From assembly GCA_026004675.1 (NCBI GenBank), contig BPJP01000009.1:155294-219293 (forward strand): a stretch of DNA of 64,000 nucleotides, read 5' to 3'. This document shows positions 9,244 to 17,924 of this stretch, one piece after another (positions within the stretch are counted from its first letter, which is position 1; each line of letters starts with the position of its first letter). This DNA is from Gemmatales bacterium (GTDB taxonomy: Bacteria > Planctomycetota > Planctomycetia > Gemmatales > Gemmataceae). A program made the translations under genes and the position numbers. The notes under the pieces were generated by a model. That model ran no database searches. It was not told the origin of the DNA and saw nothing but the letters and a program-made list of their open reading frames with translations.

Positions 9244-10153
9244 TACGCTGACCATTTCGCGACTGGGGCAATTCGTGCTCGCCTACCTGTTGGCGAACAA
9301 AGGGAGAGCCACTCGATCGAAATTGCAAAAGGCGGTCGCGCCGTTCCTTGAACGCCGCCTGGAAAAACGCGAGTTAGAGGAACATTTGGAGAAGGCCAAG
9401 AACGCGTTAGCCGACGCTGGCCTGGTTGCCTGGCTACCGAGGGGAAATGTTGTACTGACGGAGCGAGGACAAGCCGAGGTGCTTGATTTTTTGGGACTCG
9501 AGGCGCCGCCGAAACCCTGCGATTGGCGCACCATCAAGAATCGTTTTCTGGTTGCCAAAGCGATGGGCATTCCTGCTCGATCAGCCGAAACCACGTCGCT
9601 TGGCAAGAAAGAAGGATTGCAGGCCTCGATCCTGAAAAAACACTTCGCATTGAAGCCGGAAGCGAAAACGCTCGCACAAGTGCTCGACCTATTGGTTGCA
9701 CAGGAGCTGGGTCTGGAGCTTCGCCCTGGTGAGAATCTTCTCCATCCCGATCGATTGCGTGAGAGTTTATTGACGAAATGGTTGAGCGAAGACGACAACG
9801 GCCGGGCTACGACAGCCGCTATGCCTTCGGTAGCGCCTCCGCCAGCAGAGCAGCCGCTCGATCTTGAAACGTTTGCCCAGCGTGTATGGGACGCTGTCCA
9901 CCAATGCAGCACGGGTTGGTTTGGCGATAACAAGGTGTTCATTTCGCACGTTTGGCGGCAGATTCAAGATGCTGGCTCCCTATCAGGCATGACCATCGAT
10001 CAGTTCAAAAACATGCTTGCCAAGGCGAACCAGGCGGGATTGGTCCCCCTGAGTCGTGCCGACCTGGTGCAGGTCATGGACCCGAACGATGTCCGCGAAT
10101 CCGAAACGAAGTATTTGAATGCTATATTTCACTTTATCGAAGTTATGAGGTAA
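9233..10153 (+). CDS. winged-helix-like adaptor of the nuclease/ATPase cassette
   Basis: A 306-residue protein starting at an ATG at 9233 with AAGGAG upstream, inside the 3' end of the nuclease gene, which implies translational coupling. Residues 1-85 look like a winged helix (FVLAYLLANKGRATRSKLQ ... LVAWLPRGNVVLTERGQAEV). The C-terminal 90 residues (FGDNKVFISHVW ... RADLVQVMDPNDVRESETK ... FHFIEV) resemble a second winged-helix-like module. An acidic, Pro-rich linker joins the two parts. It lies between the nuclease and the dual ATPase, with only three bases to the latter, so it is probably a subunit that bridges or targets them. No named family is assigned. Confidence 0.75.
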   Translation: MVIDTLTISRLGQFVLAYLLANKGRATRSKLQKAVAPFLERRLEKRELEEHLEKAKNALADAGLVAWLPRGNVVLTERGQAEVLDFLGLEAPPKPCDWRTIKNRFLVAKAMGIPARSAETTSLGKKEGLQASILKKHFALKPEAKTLAQVLDLLVAQELGLELRPGENLLHPDRLRESLLTKWLSEDDNGRATTAAMPSVAPPPAEQPLDLETFAQRVWDAVHQCSTGWFGDNKVFISHVWRQIQDAGSLSGMTIDQFKNMLAKANQAGLVPLSRADLVQVMDPNDVRESETKYLNAIFHFIEVMR

Positions 10154-10156
10154 GCC

Positions 10157-13100
10157 ATGCGCGACGTGTCCACATTGCCCGGCACAGTCTCTCGCAAGGA
10201 GGAATTGGCCGAGCGAAAACGACAGGTCTTTTGTTCCGGCAATTATCCGGAGATTTTTCACGCCATTGTCCACAAGCACGAAATCTGGAAGCACGATCCT
10301 TTCGATGTGGAGTCGATCCACGAGGAAGCACGGGCGGTTTTCAATGGTCTGCTGATGCGTGCCACCAGCGATCATCCCAGCGCCGGACGGATTTTCACCC
10401 TGCTCGGCGAATCGGGTTGCGGCAAGACACACTTGATGCGTGCCTTTCGCAATGAAGTCCACGAACGAGAACTCGGTTATGTGGGCTACATGACGATGAC
10501 GTCGACGGCGGAACATTACGACCGCTACATCCTCAGCAATCTCATCGACTCTCTGGACCAACCTTTTCTGCATCCGGAGATTCCGGCGTCAGGGTTGGCT
10601 CGGCTATCCAAAAAACTGTTCGATGCCTTGCCCATCGCGTTCAACGAGCAACGGCAAAAACTTCGCGAAGAGGAGATTGATTCCGCTCAACTTGGCCGCC
10701 TCGTACGGGACATGACGCTCGAGCTGGAACGAAGCGATCCCCGCTTCAGCGACATCGGCGAGCCGGACGTTCTCAGTGCTTTGCTCTACTTGCAACGCGA
10801 CGACCCGCCCATCAAAAGCCGCGTTTTGAAGTATCTTCGCTGTGAAGACCTTAATGCTTTCGACCGCCAAATGCTCGGCGACCTGGTGCCGAGGTGTCGG
10901 CCTGAAGACCCGCTTCGCATGATCCGCACGCTGGGCAAGCTGATCCACGTACTCGAAAGAAGCGCTCTCGTCCTTCTCGTCGATCAAATGGAAGACATGA
11001 CCGACCAGGAAACGCGGGACTTGCAAGCAGCAGCGCGCTTCCGCCGGGCTATTGACACGTTGTGTGCCGTCATCGACGAAGTGCCATCCGCAGTGGTGGT
11101 CATCGCCTGCCTCGAAGATTACTTCAAAAATCAGCAACCAAATCTTGCAAAATCGAAGCTCGACCGGCTTGTAAACGATCCCAAACAAACGAAATTGAAT
11201 GCGCGCCGTTCGTTGGAAGAAATCAAGCAACTGCTTGCGCGCCGGCTGCGATACTTGTTCGACGAGTCGGGATTGGTTCCGAATCGTGGCGACGACATTT
11301 TCCCCTATCGCGATGAAGACCTGATTCCTCTGACCAACCTGCGCATCCGCGACATTCTGGATGGTTTCCGCAGGCATCGCGAAGAATGCATCTTCGCTCG
11401 CGCCTGGAAGGCACCCATTTGGCAACAGCAGCCGAAACCTCCGTCTCCGCCAACCAGAAATATCGAAAGAATAGAACAAGAATGGAACGATTTTCGGGCG
11501 CGGACTTCTGCCTCTCCACCCGACGCCGAAAAAGATTTGGCCGAGTTGCTCGGTTGGGCGATCAGCCAAAGCGGCGCCGAATTAGCCGGGTATCATTTCG
11601 AAATTGAACTTTGCCACGATTACTGCATTCGCGTGCTGATCCATGAACCTGATAATGACGCGCGAAAGCTGTTCGTCGCGGTTTGCAACAAGAAGCCGCA
11701 AGGGAAATGGCTGATGGAACAGATCGAGAATGCCGAGGGATTCGCTCACGAGGACCCCTTGGCCATTGTGCGTTCGACCCCATTTCCCCAGAGTCCAAAC
11801 GCCAAGGTCATGAAAAAAGTGGCAGCGATTATCACTCGGGGCGGACGCCGTGTCGTCATCGAAGACAGCGACTGGCGAACGATGTTGGCGTTGCGGGCGT
11901 TTCTGATTCAGCACAAAAAAGACGACGGCGTTGCGGACTGGTTGCGGGAAAGTCGGCCTCTCACCACTCTCCCCTCGCTGCAAACTCTCCTCGATCTCGA
12001 CAACGGCCCGGCAACGCCGGCAGTCCCTCCAACCGCCGCCAATCCCCCATCGTCCTCTTCAGACGACCAACCCACTGCCGCAAAGCCAGCGGAGCAAAGG
12101 AATATTCGTCCTCCAGTTCCAACCGGAAGCCTCCTGGTGGGCACGACGACGGGAATCGCCCCGCAGGAAATGACGTTGAACCTGTCGGATTTGACGCAAC
12201 ACATCGCCTTTCTCGGTACGACGGGAAGCGGCAAAACAACGGCGGCCCTGAATCTGATCGAACAACTTTTGCTGCAAGGCGTTCCCGCTGTGCTGGTCGA
12301 CCGCAAGGGGGACCTGTGCGGCTACGCGGATCCGTCGGTGTGGAACCAAACGATGCTGCCCGACGAATCGGACGACCGCAAAAATCAGTTGCGGGAAAAA
12401 GTGGATGTGGCCATTTTTACTCCGGGGCATAGCGATGGAAGGCCGCTCGATATTTCCCTCGTTCCGGATGGCACGTCGCAGATGACAGCTCATGAACAGG
12501 ATCAAATCGCCGGTTTTGCTGCTACCGCTCTCGGCAGCATGATGAGATATCGGACGCGGACCGACCAAAAATGCCACGCTGTCTTGCGTCAAGCGATCAC
12601 CCTTCTGATCGAACAGGGATTACCAGTCACGCTCCCACAACTGATCGATATGGTTACGCATGAGGACCCGTCACTGATTACCAGGGTCGGATCGTTGGGG
12701 AACCACTTCCGCAAGCTGGCTCAGGACTTGCAAACGTTGCAGATCAACCAAAACCGGCTACTCCAGAATCACGGCGAGAAACTCAGCATCGACTTGCTGC
12801 TTGGGCGAGGACCATTCGCCATTCCCGGCAAAACGCGCCTCAGTATCATCAGCACGAAATTCCTCGGAGACAATATCGACATTCAGTTCTGGATCACGCA
12901 GTTGCTATTGGAAATCACACGTTGGGGCAACCAGAATCCGCATCCCGAGTTGCAAGCAGTTTTCATGTTCGACGAAGCCGACTTGTACCTTCCAGCACAG
13001 AGGCAGCCGGCGACAAAAGCTCCGATGGAAAACCTGTTGAAACGCATTCGCTCGGCTGGCGTCGGCATCATGTTGGCGACGCAAAGCCCCGGCGATCTCG

Positions 13101-13375
13101 ATTATCGTTGCCGGGAAATGATCGGTACCTGGCTGGCTGGCCGTATCACCCAGAATACTGCCCTGGAAAAACTCAAACCAATGTTCGCTCAATACGGAGC
13201 CGAGCAGATCGCCAGTAAGCTCCCAGCCCAACCAACCGGCCACTTCTATCTCATCCGCAGCCAGGGAGTGACACCCCTCAAAGCCAAGCCGTCGTTTTTG
13301 CGAACCAGACAGCTGGCAGAAGAGGAAATCCTTGCACTTGCTGCTAACGCAGCCAATCGCTGCCACAAGGCATGA
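10157..13375 (+). CDS. 1072-residue protein with two P-loop ATPase domains (AAA/STAND-like plus HerA/FtsK-like)
   Basis: Domain 1 (about residues 45-410) has Walker A GESGCGKT at 84-91 and a Walker B-like LVLLVDQMED at 271-280, where the usual Glu after Asp276 is Gln. Residues 430-610 form an uncharacterised alpha/beta region, followed by a Pro/Ser linker. Domain 2 (655-1050) is HerA/VirB4/FtsK-like: Walker A GTTGSGKT at 687-694, VDRKGDL at 714-720, Walker B AVFMFDEADLY with Asp939-Glu940, and LATQSPGDL at 973-981 as the sensor strand. It is the third gene of the nuclease cassette. The likely role is an ATP-driven sensor and DNA translocase working with the nuclease. The domain calls are visible; the biological role is inferred. 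Confidence 0.85.
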   Translation: MRDVSTLPGTVSRKEELAERKRQVFCSGNYPEIFHAIVHKHEIWKHDPFDVESIHEEARAVFNGLLMRATSDHPSAGRIFTLLGESGCGKTHLMRAFRNEVHERELGYVGYMTMTSTAEHYDRYILSNLIDSLDQPFLHPEIPASGLARLSKKLFDALPIAFNEQRQKLREEEIDSAQLGRLVRDMTLELERSDPRFSDIGEPDVLSALLYLQRDDPPIKSRVLKYLRCEDLNAFDRQMLGDLVPRCRPEDPLRMIRTLGKLIHVLERSALVLLVDQMEDMTDQETRDLQAAARFRRAIDTLCAVIDEVPSAVVVIACLEDYFKNQQPNLAKSKLDRLVNDPKQTKLNARRSLEEIKQLLARRLRYLFDESGLVPNRGDDIFPYRDEDLIPLTNLRIRDILDGFRRHREECIFARAWKAPIWQQQPKPPSPPTRNIERIEQEWNDFRARTSASPPDAEKDLAELLGWAISQSGAELAGYHFEIELCHDYCIRVLIHEPDNDARKLFVAVCNKKPQGKWLMEQIENAEGFAHEDPLAIVRSTPFPQSPNAKVMKKVAAIITRGGRRVVIEDSDWRTMLALRAFLIQHKKDDGVADWLRESRPLTTLPSLQTLLDLDNGPATPAVPPTAANPPSSSSDDQPTAAKPAEQRNIRPPVPTGSLLVGTTTGIAPQEMTLNLSDLTQHIAFLGTTGSGKTTAALNLIEQLLLQGVPAVLVDRKGDLCGYADPSVWNQTMLPDESDDRKNQLREKVDVAIFTPGHSDGRPLDISLVPDGTSQMTAHEQDQIAGFAATALGSMMRYRTRTDQKCHAVLRQAITLLIEQGLPVTLPQLIDMVTHEDPSLITRVGSLGNHFRKLAQDLQTLQINQNRLLQNHGEKLSIDLLLGRGPFAIPGKTRLSIISTKFLGDNIDIQFWITQLLLEITRWGNQNPHPELQAVFMFDEADLYLPAQRQPATKAPMENLLKRIRSAGVGIMLATQSPGDLDYRCREMIGTWLAGRITQNTALEKLKPMFAQYGAEQIASKLPAQPTGHFYLIRSQGVTPLKAKPSFLRTRQLAEEEILALAANAANRCHKA

Positions 13376-13394
13376 ACGAAAGGAGTGTTTCCTC

Positions 13395-14678
13395 CTACTT
13401 ATCGCTCGACTGAATGCGGTAAAGATGCTTCTCGGTGCGGATGATAAGCGCGCCATCCATGACGGCGAACGAGGCGAATGTCCGTTCTGGGAGCGTGTTA
13501 CGGGCGAGCCGAACGAACTTTTTGCCGGGACGAATGACGGTGCATACGCCATTTTCGGCAGGGAAGAAGATTTTACCGTCGGCATAAAGAGGCGAAGCGG
13601 AAAAGCCGCCGCCCAGTCGTTCGCGCCAAAGGAGTCGGCCGCTCTTGGCGTCGAGGCATTGGGCGACGCCGAAATCGGAAACCATATATAACTCGTTTTC
13701 AAAAAGCAGAAGGGACGAAGTACGGGGAATGCCGGTGTCGTAAGACCAGGCCACGTGCGAATCGGTGACATCGCCTTTTCCCGTTGGCCGAATGGCCAGC
13801 AATTTGGCAGTGTCGAAACCGGTGCAGACGTAAACAAGCCCGTGGCCGAAGACCGGTCGAGGCACGACCGAGTAGCCATTGCCATAACGAACACGCCAGA
13901 TTTCCTTGCCGCTTCGAGGGTCGTAGGCGGCGACCAGGCCGGCGCCTGGGCTGACGATTTGTTTTCGGCCGTCAACCGTAATGACCAAAGGCGTACAGAA
14001 AGCGAATTTCTTCAACGCCGAGGTTTCGCGGTTGGTTTGCCATTCGATCTGGCCGGTGTCCTTGGCCAGCGCGACGACGAACTGTTTATCGGAGCCATCG
14101 CAGCTGAAGACGAGCAAATCGTTTACCAAAACCGGCGTACCGCCGTTGCCGTGAACCGGCGCGTAGCGGATGCGATTGTTTCGCCAAACGATGTTGCCTT
14201 CGAAATCGAGACAGGCAGTGCCTTGGTGGCCGAAATGCACAAAGAGCTTGTCGCCGTCGGTGATAGGCGTAGGGTTGGCGTGGCTGGCTTTGCGGTGGAT
14301 GCGGGGTGCAGTTCGGGCATCCTGGCGAAACACCTCTTTTTGCCAGAGGATTTTGCCTGTTTTCAAGTCGACGGCGAGGGCTGCTAGCGACTGGTCGCGG
14401 TTGGGTTGTTCGATCGCCGTCGTCAAATAGACTCGTCCTTGAAAAAGGATGGGCGAGGACCAGCCCGAGCCTGGAATAGGGGTCTTCCAGGCGACGTTTT
14501 CCGTGTCGCTCCATGTGGCGGGGATTTTTGTCGCGCTCGAAATACCCTGGCCGGTGGGGCCGCGAAAATCGGGCCATTCTTCCGTTCGTCCAGGCCCAAC
14601 CCAAAACCAGACGACCAGGCAAGCGACAAAATGAGAGCGCACTCGGAAATCCTCCGTTGAGAGTCGTTCGATGGGCAT
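13395..14678 (-). CDS. PQQ-like beta-propeller repeat protein, secreted
   Basis: A 427-residue protein from an ATG at 14678; the frame is open for 18 more codons upstream. A hydrophobic signal segment (FVACLVVWFWVG) precedes EWPDFRGPTGQGISS, the hallmark opening of planctomycete PQQ-type propellers. Repeats with A(V/L)D..TG.I.W units follow (VDLKTGKILWQ, LAKDTGQIEWQ, YDPRSGKEIWR, LDAKSGRLLWR). It is not expected to bind PQQ; these proteins are usually extracytoplasmic scaffolds of unknown role. It is convergent with the nuclease cassette, with 19 bases between stop codons. Confidence 0.88.
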   Translation of the reverse strand: MPIERLSTEDFRVRSHFVACLVVWFWVGPGRTEEWPDFRGPTGQGISSATKIPATWSDTENVAWKTPIPGSGWSSPILFQGRVYLTTAIEQPNRDQSLAALAVDLKTGKILWQKEVFRQDARTAPRIHRKASHANPTPITDGDKLFVHFGHQGTACLDFEGNIVWRNNRIRYAPVHGNGGTPVLVNDLLVFSCDGSDKQFVVALAKDTGQIEWQTNRETSALKKFAFCTPLVITVDGRKQIVSPGAGLVAAYDPRSGKEIWRVRYGNGYSVVPRPVFGHGLVYVCTGFDTAKLLAIRPTGKGDVTDSHVAWSYDTGIPRTSSLLLFENELYMVSDFGVAQCLDAKSGRLLWRERLGGGFSASPLYADGKIFFPAENGVCTVIRPGKKFVRLARNTLPERTFASFAVMDGALIIRTEKHLYRIQSSDK

Positions 14679-14753
14679 CGGCGACGATGCCAGCCTTGCG
14701 ATTATGCTTAGTGAATCGGGACGGAACAGCAAAGTATGCGGGCGAACGATGTC

Positions 14754-15698
14754 TTATCGCTTTCGCCAGATTCGGTTTTTGGTGATGCCGAGCTTTTCGC
14801 ACAAGGGTTCGATCTCCGCGAAAAAACGCCTGGCATCGACAGGATAGCCGGCGGTCGCTTTCAAGCGGGGAATATGCCGTCGCCAAAAGCCGTTGAATTC
14901 ATTCATCCATATTTCGCGGACGTATTTGCTGACCATGCTTGCCAGGGCGACGCAAAAATGGTCGGCATCCGCACGGGGCTGAAAATGGATCGTCCATTCG
15001 CGCTGGCCGCCGACAAGCTGATAGGTGCTGCGTTTGCTACTCTCTTCACGAACCATGATGACGCCGTCGCTGATCGCCTCCTGCAGCAAAGCGGCGTAAT
15101 AGTTCCGCCCACCATGTTTGTCCACGAAAAAGGTCAGCGCTTCGCTGGTTGTTTGGTCGTTGGCGAAGTGCTTCAATAGCCGTATGAGCGCATGACCGAG
15201 GACGGCCGACTTGGTGCCGGTCTCGTCGACGAGGAAGTTGAATTCCTCCGCACCGATTAACACACTGCGGATGGTGACCCACCTGAGTTCGTTCCGTTCG
15301 CAAGCCGAGTGAAAGTCGCTGGCTGCCCTTGCGACGACCTCGACCGGGCAAGCGACAGGCAGGCGGGTCGTTCCTCGATACCAGATTTCATCTGCCTGAC
15401 GGGCATCGGGGGAAAGTGTTTTTAACAGATCAGCGAACGTCGTGGGACCGGCTTCCAAAAGAGCGAGAACACTGCACTCCAAATTCGCCAGGCCTCGCTG
15501 CGGATTATAGACCTGCTTGGAGTCGGCGATCACCATTCGCGCATCGGAACGTTGTTGGGAACGGACGGCGTTCTGCAAGATATGCCACCAATCGGCAGCC
15601 AGCCGCGCTGCCGGCACCTGACAAGCGACGGCCGTCATGACCAATGGACCAAGGTTCGGTCCATAACCGGCTTCATCGATCCCCACCAGCCAGGGCAT
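14754..15698 (-). CDS. RNase HII-like protein
   Basis: A 314-residue protein from an ATG at 15698. MPWLVGIDEAGYGPNLGPLV carries the Asp8-Glu9 pair of RNase HII (D-E-A-G). VIADSKQVYNP resembles the D-S-K loop. Later acidic positions occur in TFFVDKHGG and RADADHFCVALASMVSKYVRE, the latter like the C-terminal S-x-x-A-K helix region. It is about 100 residues longer than bacterial RNase HII, with an insertion in the middle, so it is a divergent relative. RNA-DNA hybrid cleavage is plausible but unproven. It is transcribed divergently from the CoA-transferase gene across about 200 bases. Confidence 0.75.
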   Translation of the reverse strand: MPWLVGIDEAGYGPNLGPLVMTAVACQVPAARLAADWWHILQNAVRSQQRSDARMVIADSKQVYNPQRGLANLECSVLALLEAGPTTFADLLKTLSPDARQADEIWYRGTTRLPVACPVEVVARAASDFHSACERNELRWVTIRSVLIGAEEFNFLVDETGTKSAVLGHALIRLLKHFANDQTTSEALTFFVDKHGGRNYYAALLQEAISDGVIMVREESSKRSTYQLVGGQREWTIHFQPRADADHFCVALASMVSKYVREIWMNEFNGFWRRHIPRLKATAGYPVDARRFFAEIEPLCEKLGITKNRIWRKR

Positions 15699-15899
15699 GA
15701 TCCGTTTCAGAAAGTCGTTCGGTGTTTGCCAACAAGGAGATGCCTCTGTGTTCGCCAAACAAAGATTAGAAACGACGGGCGCTGATGGCAAAAGAAAAAA
15801 TGGGGATCGGTTCGCTGTCACGACCCGCTTTATCATTGCACATCGTGTCCCGGGTAGTAGTGTCGGAGAAAAGACATTCTTTCTTTTGGAGATTGCCTC

Positions 15900-17042
15900 A
15901 TGAGTCGTGGTCCATTTGATGGTGTGATGGTTGTGGACGTGACGCGGGTTCTGGCCGGACCGTTTTGCACCATGCTGCTGGCAGAATTGGGGGCTCGAGT
16001 CATAAAGGTGGAAAACCCTGATGGCGGTGATGACTCGCGCCACTTCGAACCGTTTTTTCAAGACACGTCTGCCTATTTTTCATCCCTGAATCGCGGCAAA
16101 GAAAGCATTGCCTTGAACCTTAAGGACGAGCAGGATTGCGACATTTTCCTGTCCCTGATCCGACGGGCCGATGTTCTCGTCGAGAATTACCGCCCCGGCA
16201 CCCTTGACCGTTTGGGTTTGGGGTATCACCGATTGCAACAGGAGAATGGCCGGTTGATTTATGCTGCCATTTCCGGCTTCGGGCAGACCGGGCCGTGGAA
16301 ACACAAGCCGGCTTACGACCTGATTGTGCAAGCGTTGAGCGGGTTGATGAGCATTACTGGTCTTCCGAGCGGCCCGCCGACCAAGACCGGCACTTCAATC
16401 GGCGACATTACCGGTGGGTTGTTCGCTGCCATCGGAATCAGCGCTGCCTTGTATCATCGCCAGTCGACGGGACGGGGAATGCTGGTCGATGTGAGCATGC
16501 TGGACGGACAAATCGCCATCCTCGAATCGGCCGTGATGCGCTATGCGGCGACAGGGCAAATCCCGGGACCGATCGGGAACCGGCATCCGTCGATTGCCCC
16601 ATTTGAACTATACCAGACCAGCGATCAGCCTATCGTCATCGCTGCAGGCAATGACACGTTGTTTTCGCGTCTTTGCGAGGTATTGGGACGTGAGAGATGG
16701 GCGAATGATCCACGATTCGCCACCAACCGCGACCGGGTGCAAAACGCCGACGCATTGAAAACCGAATTGGAAAGCGTCTTGCGCAGCAGGTCTTGCAGCG
16801 AATGGTTGTCGTTGTTGGAATCGGCGGGGATACCGTGCAGTCCGGTGCATAATGTCGCGCAGGCGTGCGAGCATCCCCAAGTGCAAGCACGGAACATGAT
16901 CGTCCGGGCCGGCGACCTGCGGATCGCTGGCAATCCGATCAAGTTCAGTGCCTTCGACGATCCACCCACGAGGAAACCAGCGCCGAAATTGGACGAAGAT
17001 GGTCCCCGAATACGCGCGGAATTGTCAGGCGATGGCGTTTGA
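15900..17042 (+). CDS. CaiB/BaiF (class III) CoA-transferase family protein
   Basis: A 380-residue protein of standard family length. The N-terminus GVMVVDVTRVLAGPFCTMLLAELGARVIKVENPDGGDDSR is the typical CoA-binding Rossmann-like opening. LKDEQD and VLVENYRPGTLDRLGLGY follow, and GMLVDVSMLDGQIAILES contains the conserved Asp expected to form the aspartyl-CoA thioester intermediate. The start follows TTGGAG. The family moves CoA between carboxylic acids; donor and acceptor here are unknown. No neighbouring acyl-CoA pathway gene is visible. Confidence 0.93.
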   Translation: MSRGPFDGVMVVDVTRVLAGPFCTMLLAELGARVIKVENPDGGDDSRHFEPFFQDTSAYFSSLNRGKESIALNLKDEQDCDIFLSLIRRADVLVENYRPGTLDRLGLGYHRLQQENGRLIYAAISGFGQTGPWKHKPAYDLIVQALSGLMSITGLPSGPPTKTGTSIGDITGGLFAAIGISAALYHRQSTGRGMLVDVSMLDGQIAILESAVMRYAATGQIPGPIGNRHPSIAPFELYQTSDQPIVIAAGNDTLFSRLCEVLGRERWANDPRFATNRDRVQNADALKTELESVLRSRSCSEWLSLLESAGIPCSPVHNVAQACEHPQVQARNMIVRAGDLRIAGNPIKFSAFDDPPTRKPAPKLDEDGPRIRAELSGDGV

Positions 17043-17150
17043 CACGCTAAAACCGGGCTAGGTTCCCAAGAAGGCAGCGACAGGATAGCCGTATACAATG
17101 AGCAACAGGTGAATCAGGGGGAGCACCACCTTGACAGAAAAGGTTGGACG

Positions 17151-17924
17151 ATGACAGTAAAAGCGATGGTGTTGCGCTCACCCGGGGCCAATTGCGACGT
17201 TGAGACTGCTTATGCGCTCGAGTGTGCTGGTGCGGTCGCCGACCGTATTCACATCAACCGCCTGCGCGAGCGACCTCAAATGCTGCATGATTATCACATT
17301 CTAGTCGTACCCGGCGGCTTCACCTACGGTGACGACGTCGCTGCTGGCAAGATTCTGGCCAATCAATTGTCCAGTTTCTTAAGTGATGCGTTGCAATCCT
17401 TTCGCGATCGCGAACGGCTCATACTCGGCATCTGCAACGGTTTTCAAGCCCTTCTCAAAGCCGGCTTGCTGGTGCCGCCCGACGAAGATGGCCCCTTGGC
17501 CACCCTGACGCACAACGATTCGGGCAGGTTCGAAGACCGCTGGACCTATTTGCAAGCGACCTCGTCACGGTGCCCCATGCTGAAGGGTTGCAGGCATCTC
17601 TATCTCCCCGTAGCGCATGGCGAAGGCAAGTTCATTTGTCGGGAACCGTGGATTCTCCATGGCTTGCAAGAGTCGGGGCAGGTGGTACTACGTTACACCG
17701 GTCTGGCACTCCGGGACGAGGAGGTTGGCTATCCCGCGAACCCCAATGGTTCCGAAGGGAATGTGGCCGGCATCTGCGACGCCACCGGTCGCGTTCTCGG
17801 CCTGATGCCCCATCCCGAACGCCATATTCTGCCAACGCAACACCCCAGGTGGACACGGGAAGAATTGGCAACGGAGGGAGACGGCATGCGAATTTTTCGC
17901 AACATAGTGGAGTATTTCTTGTAA
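17151..17924 (+). CDS. purQ: phosphoribosylformylglycinamidine synthase subunit PurQ (glutaminase)
   Basis: A 257-residue class I glutamine amidotransferase. VKAMVLRSPGANCDVETAYAL and VVPGGFTYGDDVAAGKILA are PurQ signatures. LILGICNGFQALLKAGLL contains the nucleophilic Cys, and LMPHPERH provides the catalytic His-Glu pair. It supplies ammonia for FGAM formation in purine synthesis. I chose the ATG at 17151 because similarity begins there; an ATG at 17109 lies in frame upstream. purL and purS are not adjacent. Its TAA overlaps the nadC ATG (TAATG), so the two are probably translationally coupled. Confidence 0.95.
   Translation: MTVKAMVLRSPGANCDVETAYALECAGAVADRIHINRLRERPQMLHDYHILVVPGGFTYGDDVAAGKILANQLSSFLSDALQSFRDRERLILGICNGFQALLKAGLLVPPDEDGPLATLTHNDSGRFEDRWTYLQATSSRCPMLKGCRHLYLPVAHGEGKFICREPWILHGLQESGQVVLRYTGLALRDEEVGYPANPNGSEGNVAGICDATGRVLGLMPHPERHILPTQHPRWTREELATEGDGMRIFRNIVEYFL

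Noticed and set aside
7978..13375. cassette as a recent horizontal island
   Set aside because: No flanking repeats, integrase, tRNA or visible composition shift supports recent transfer.
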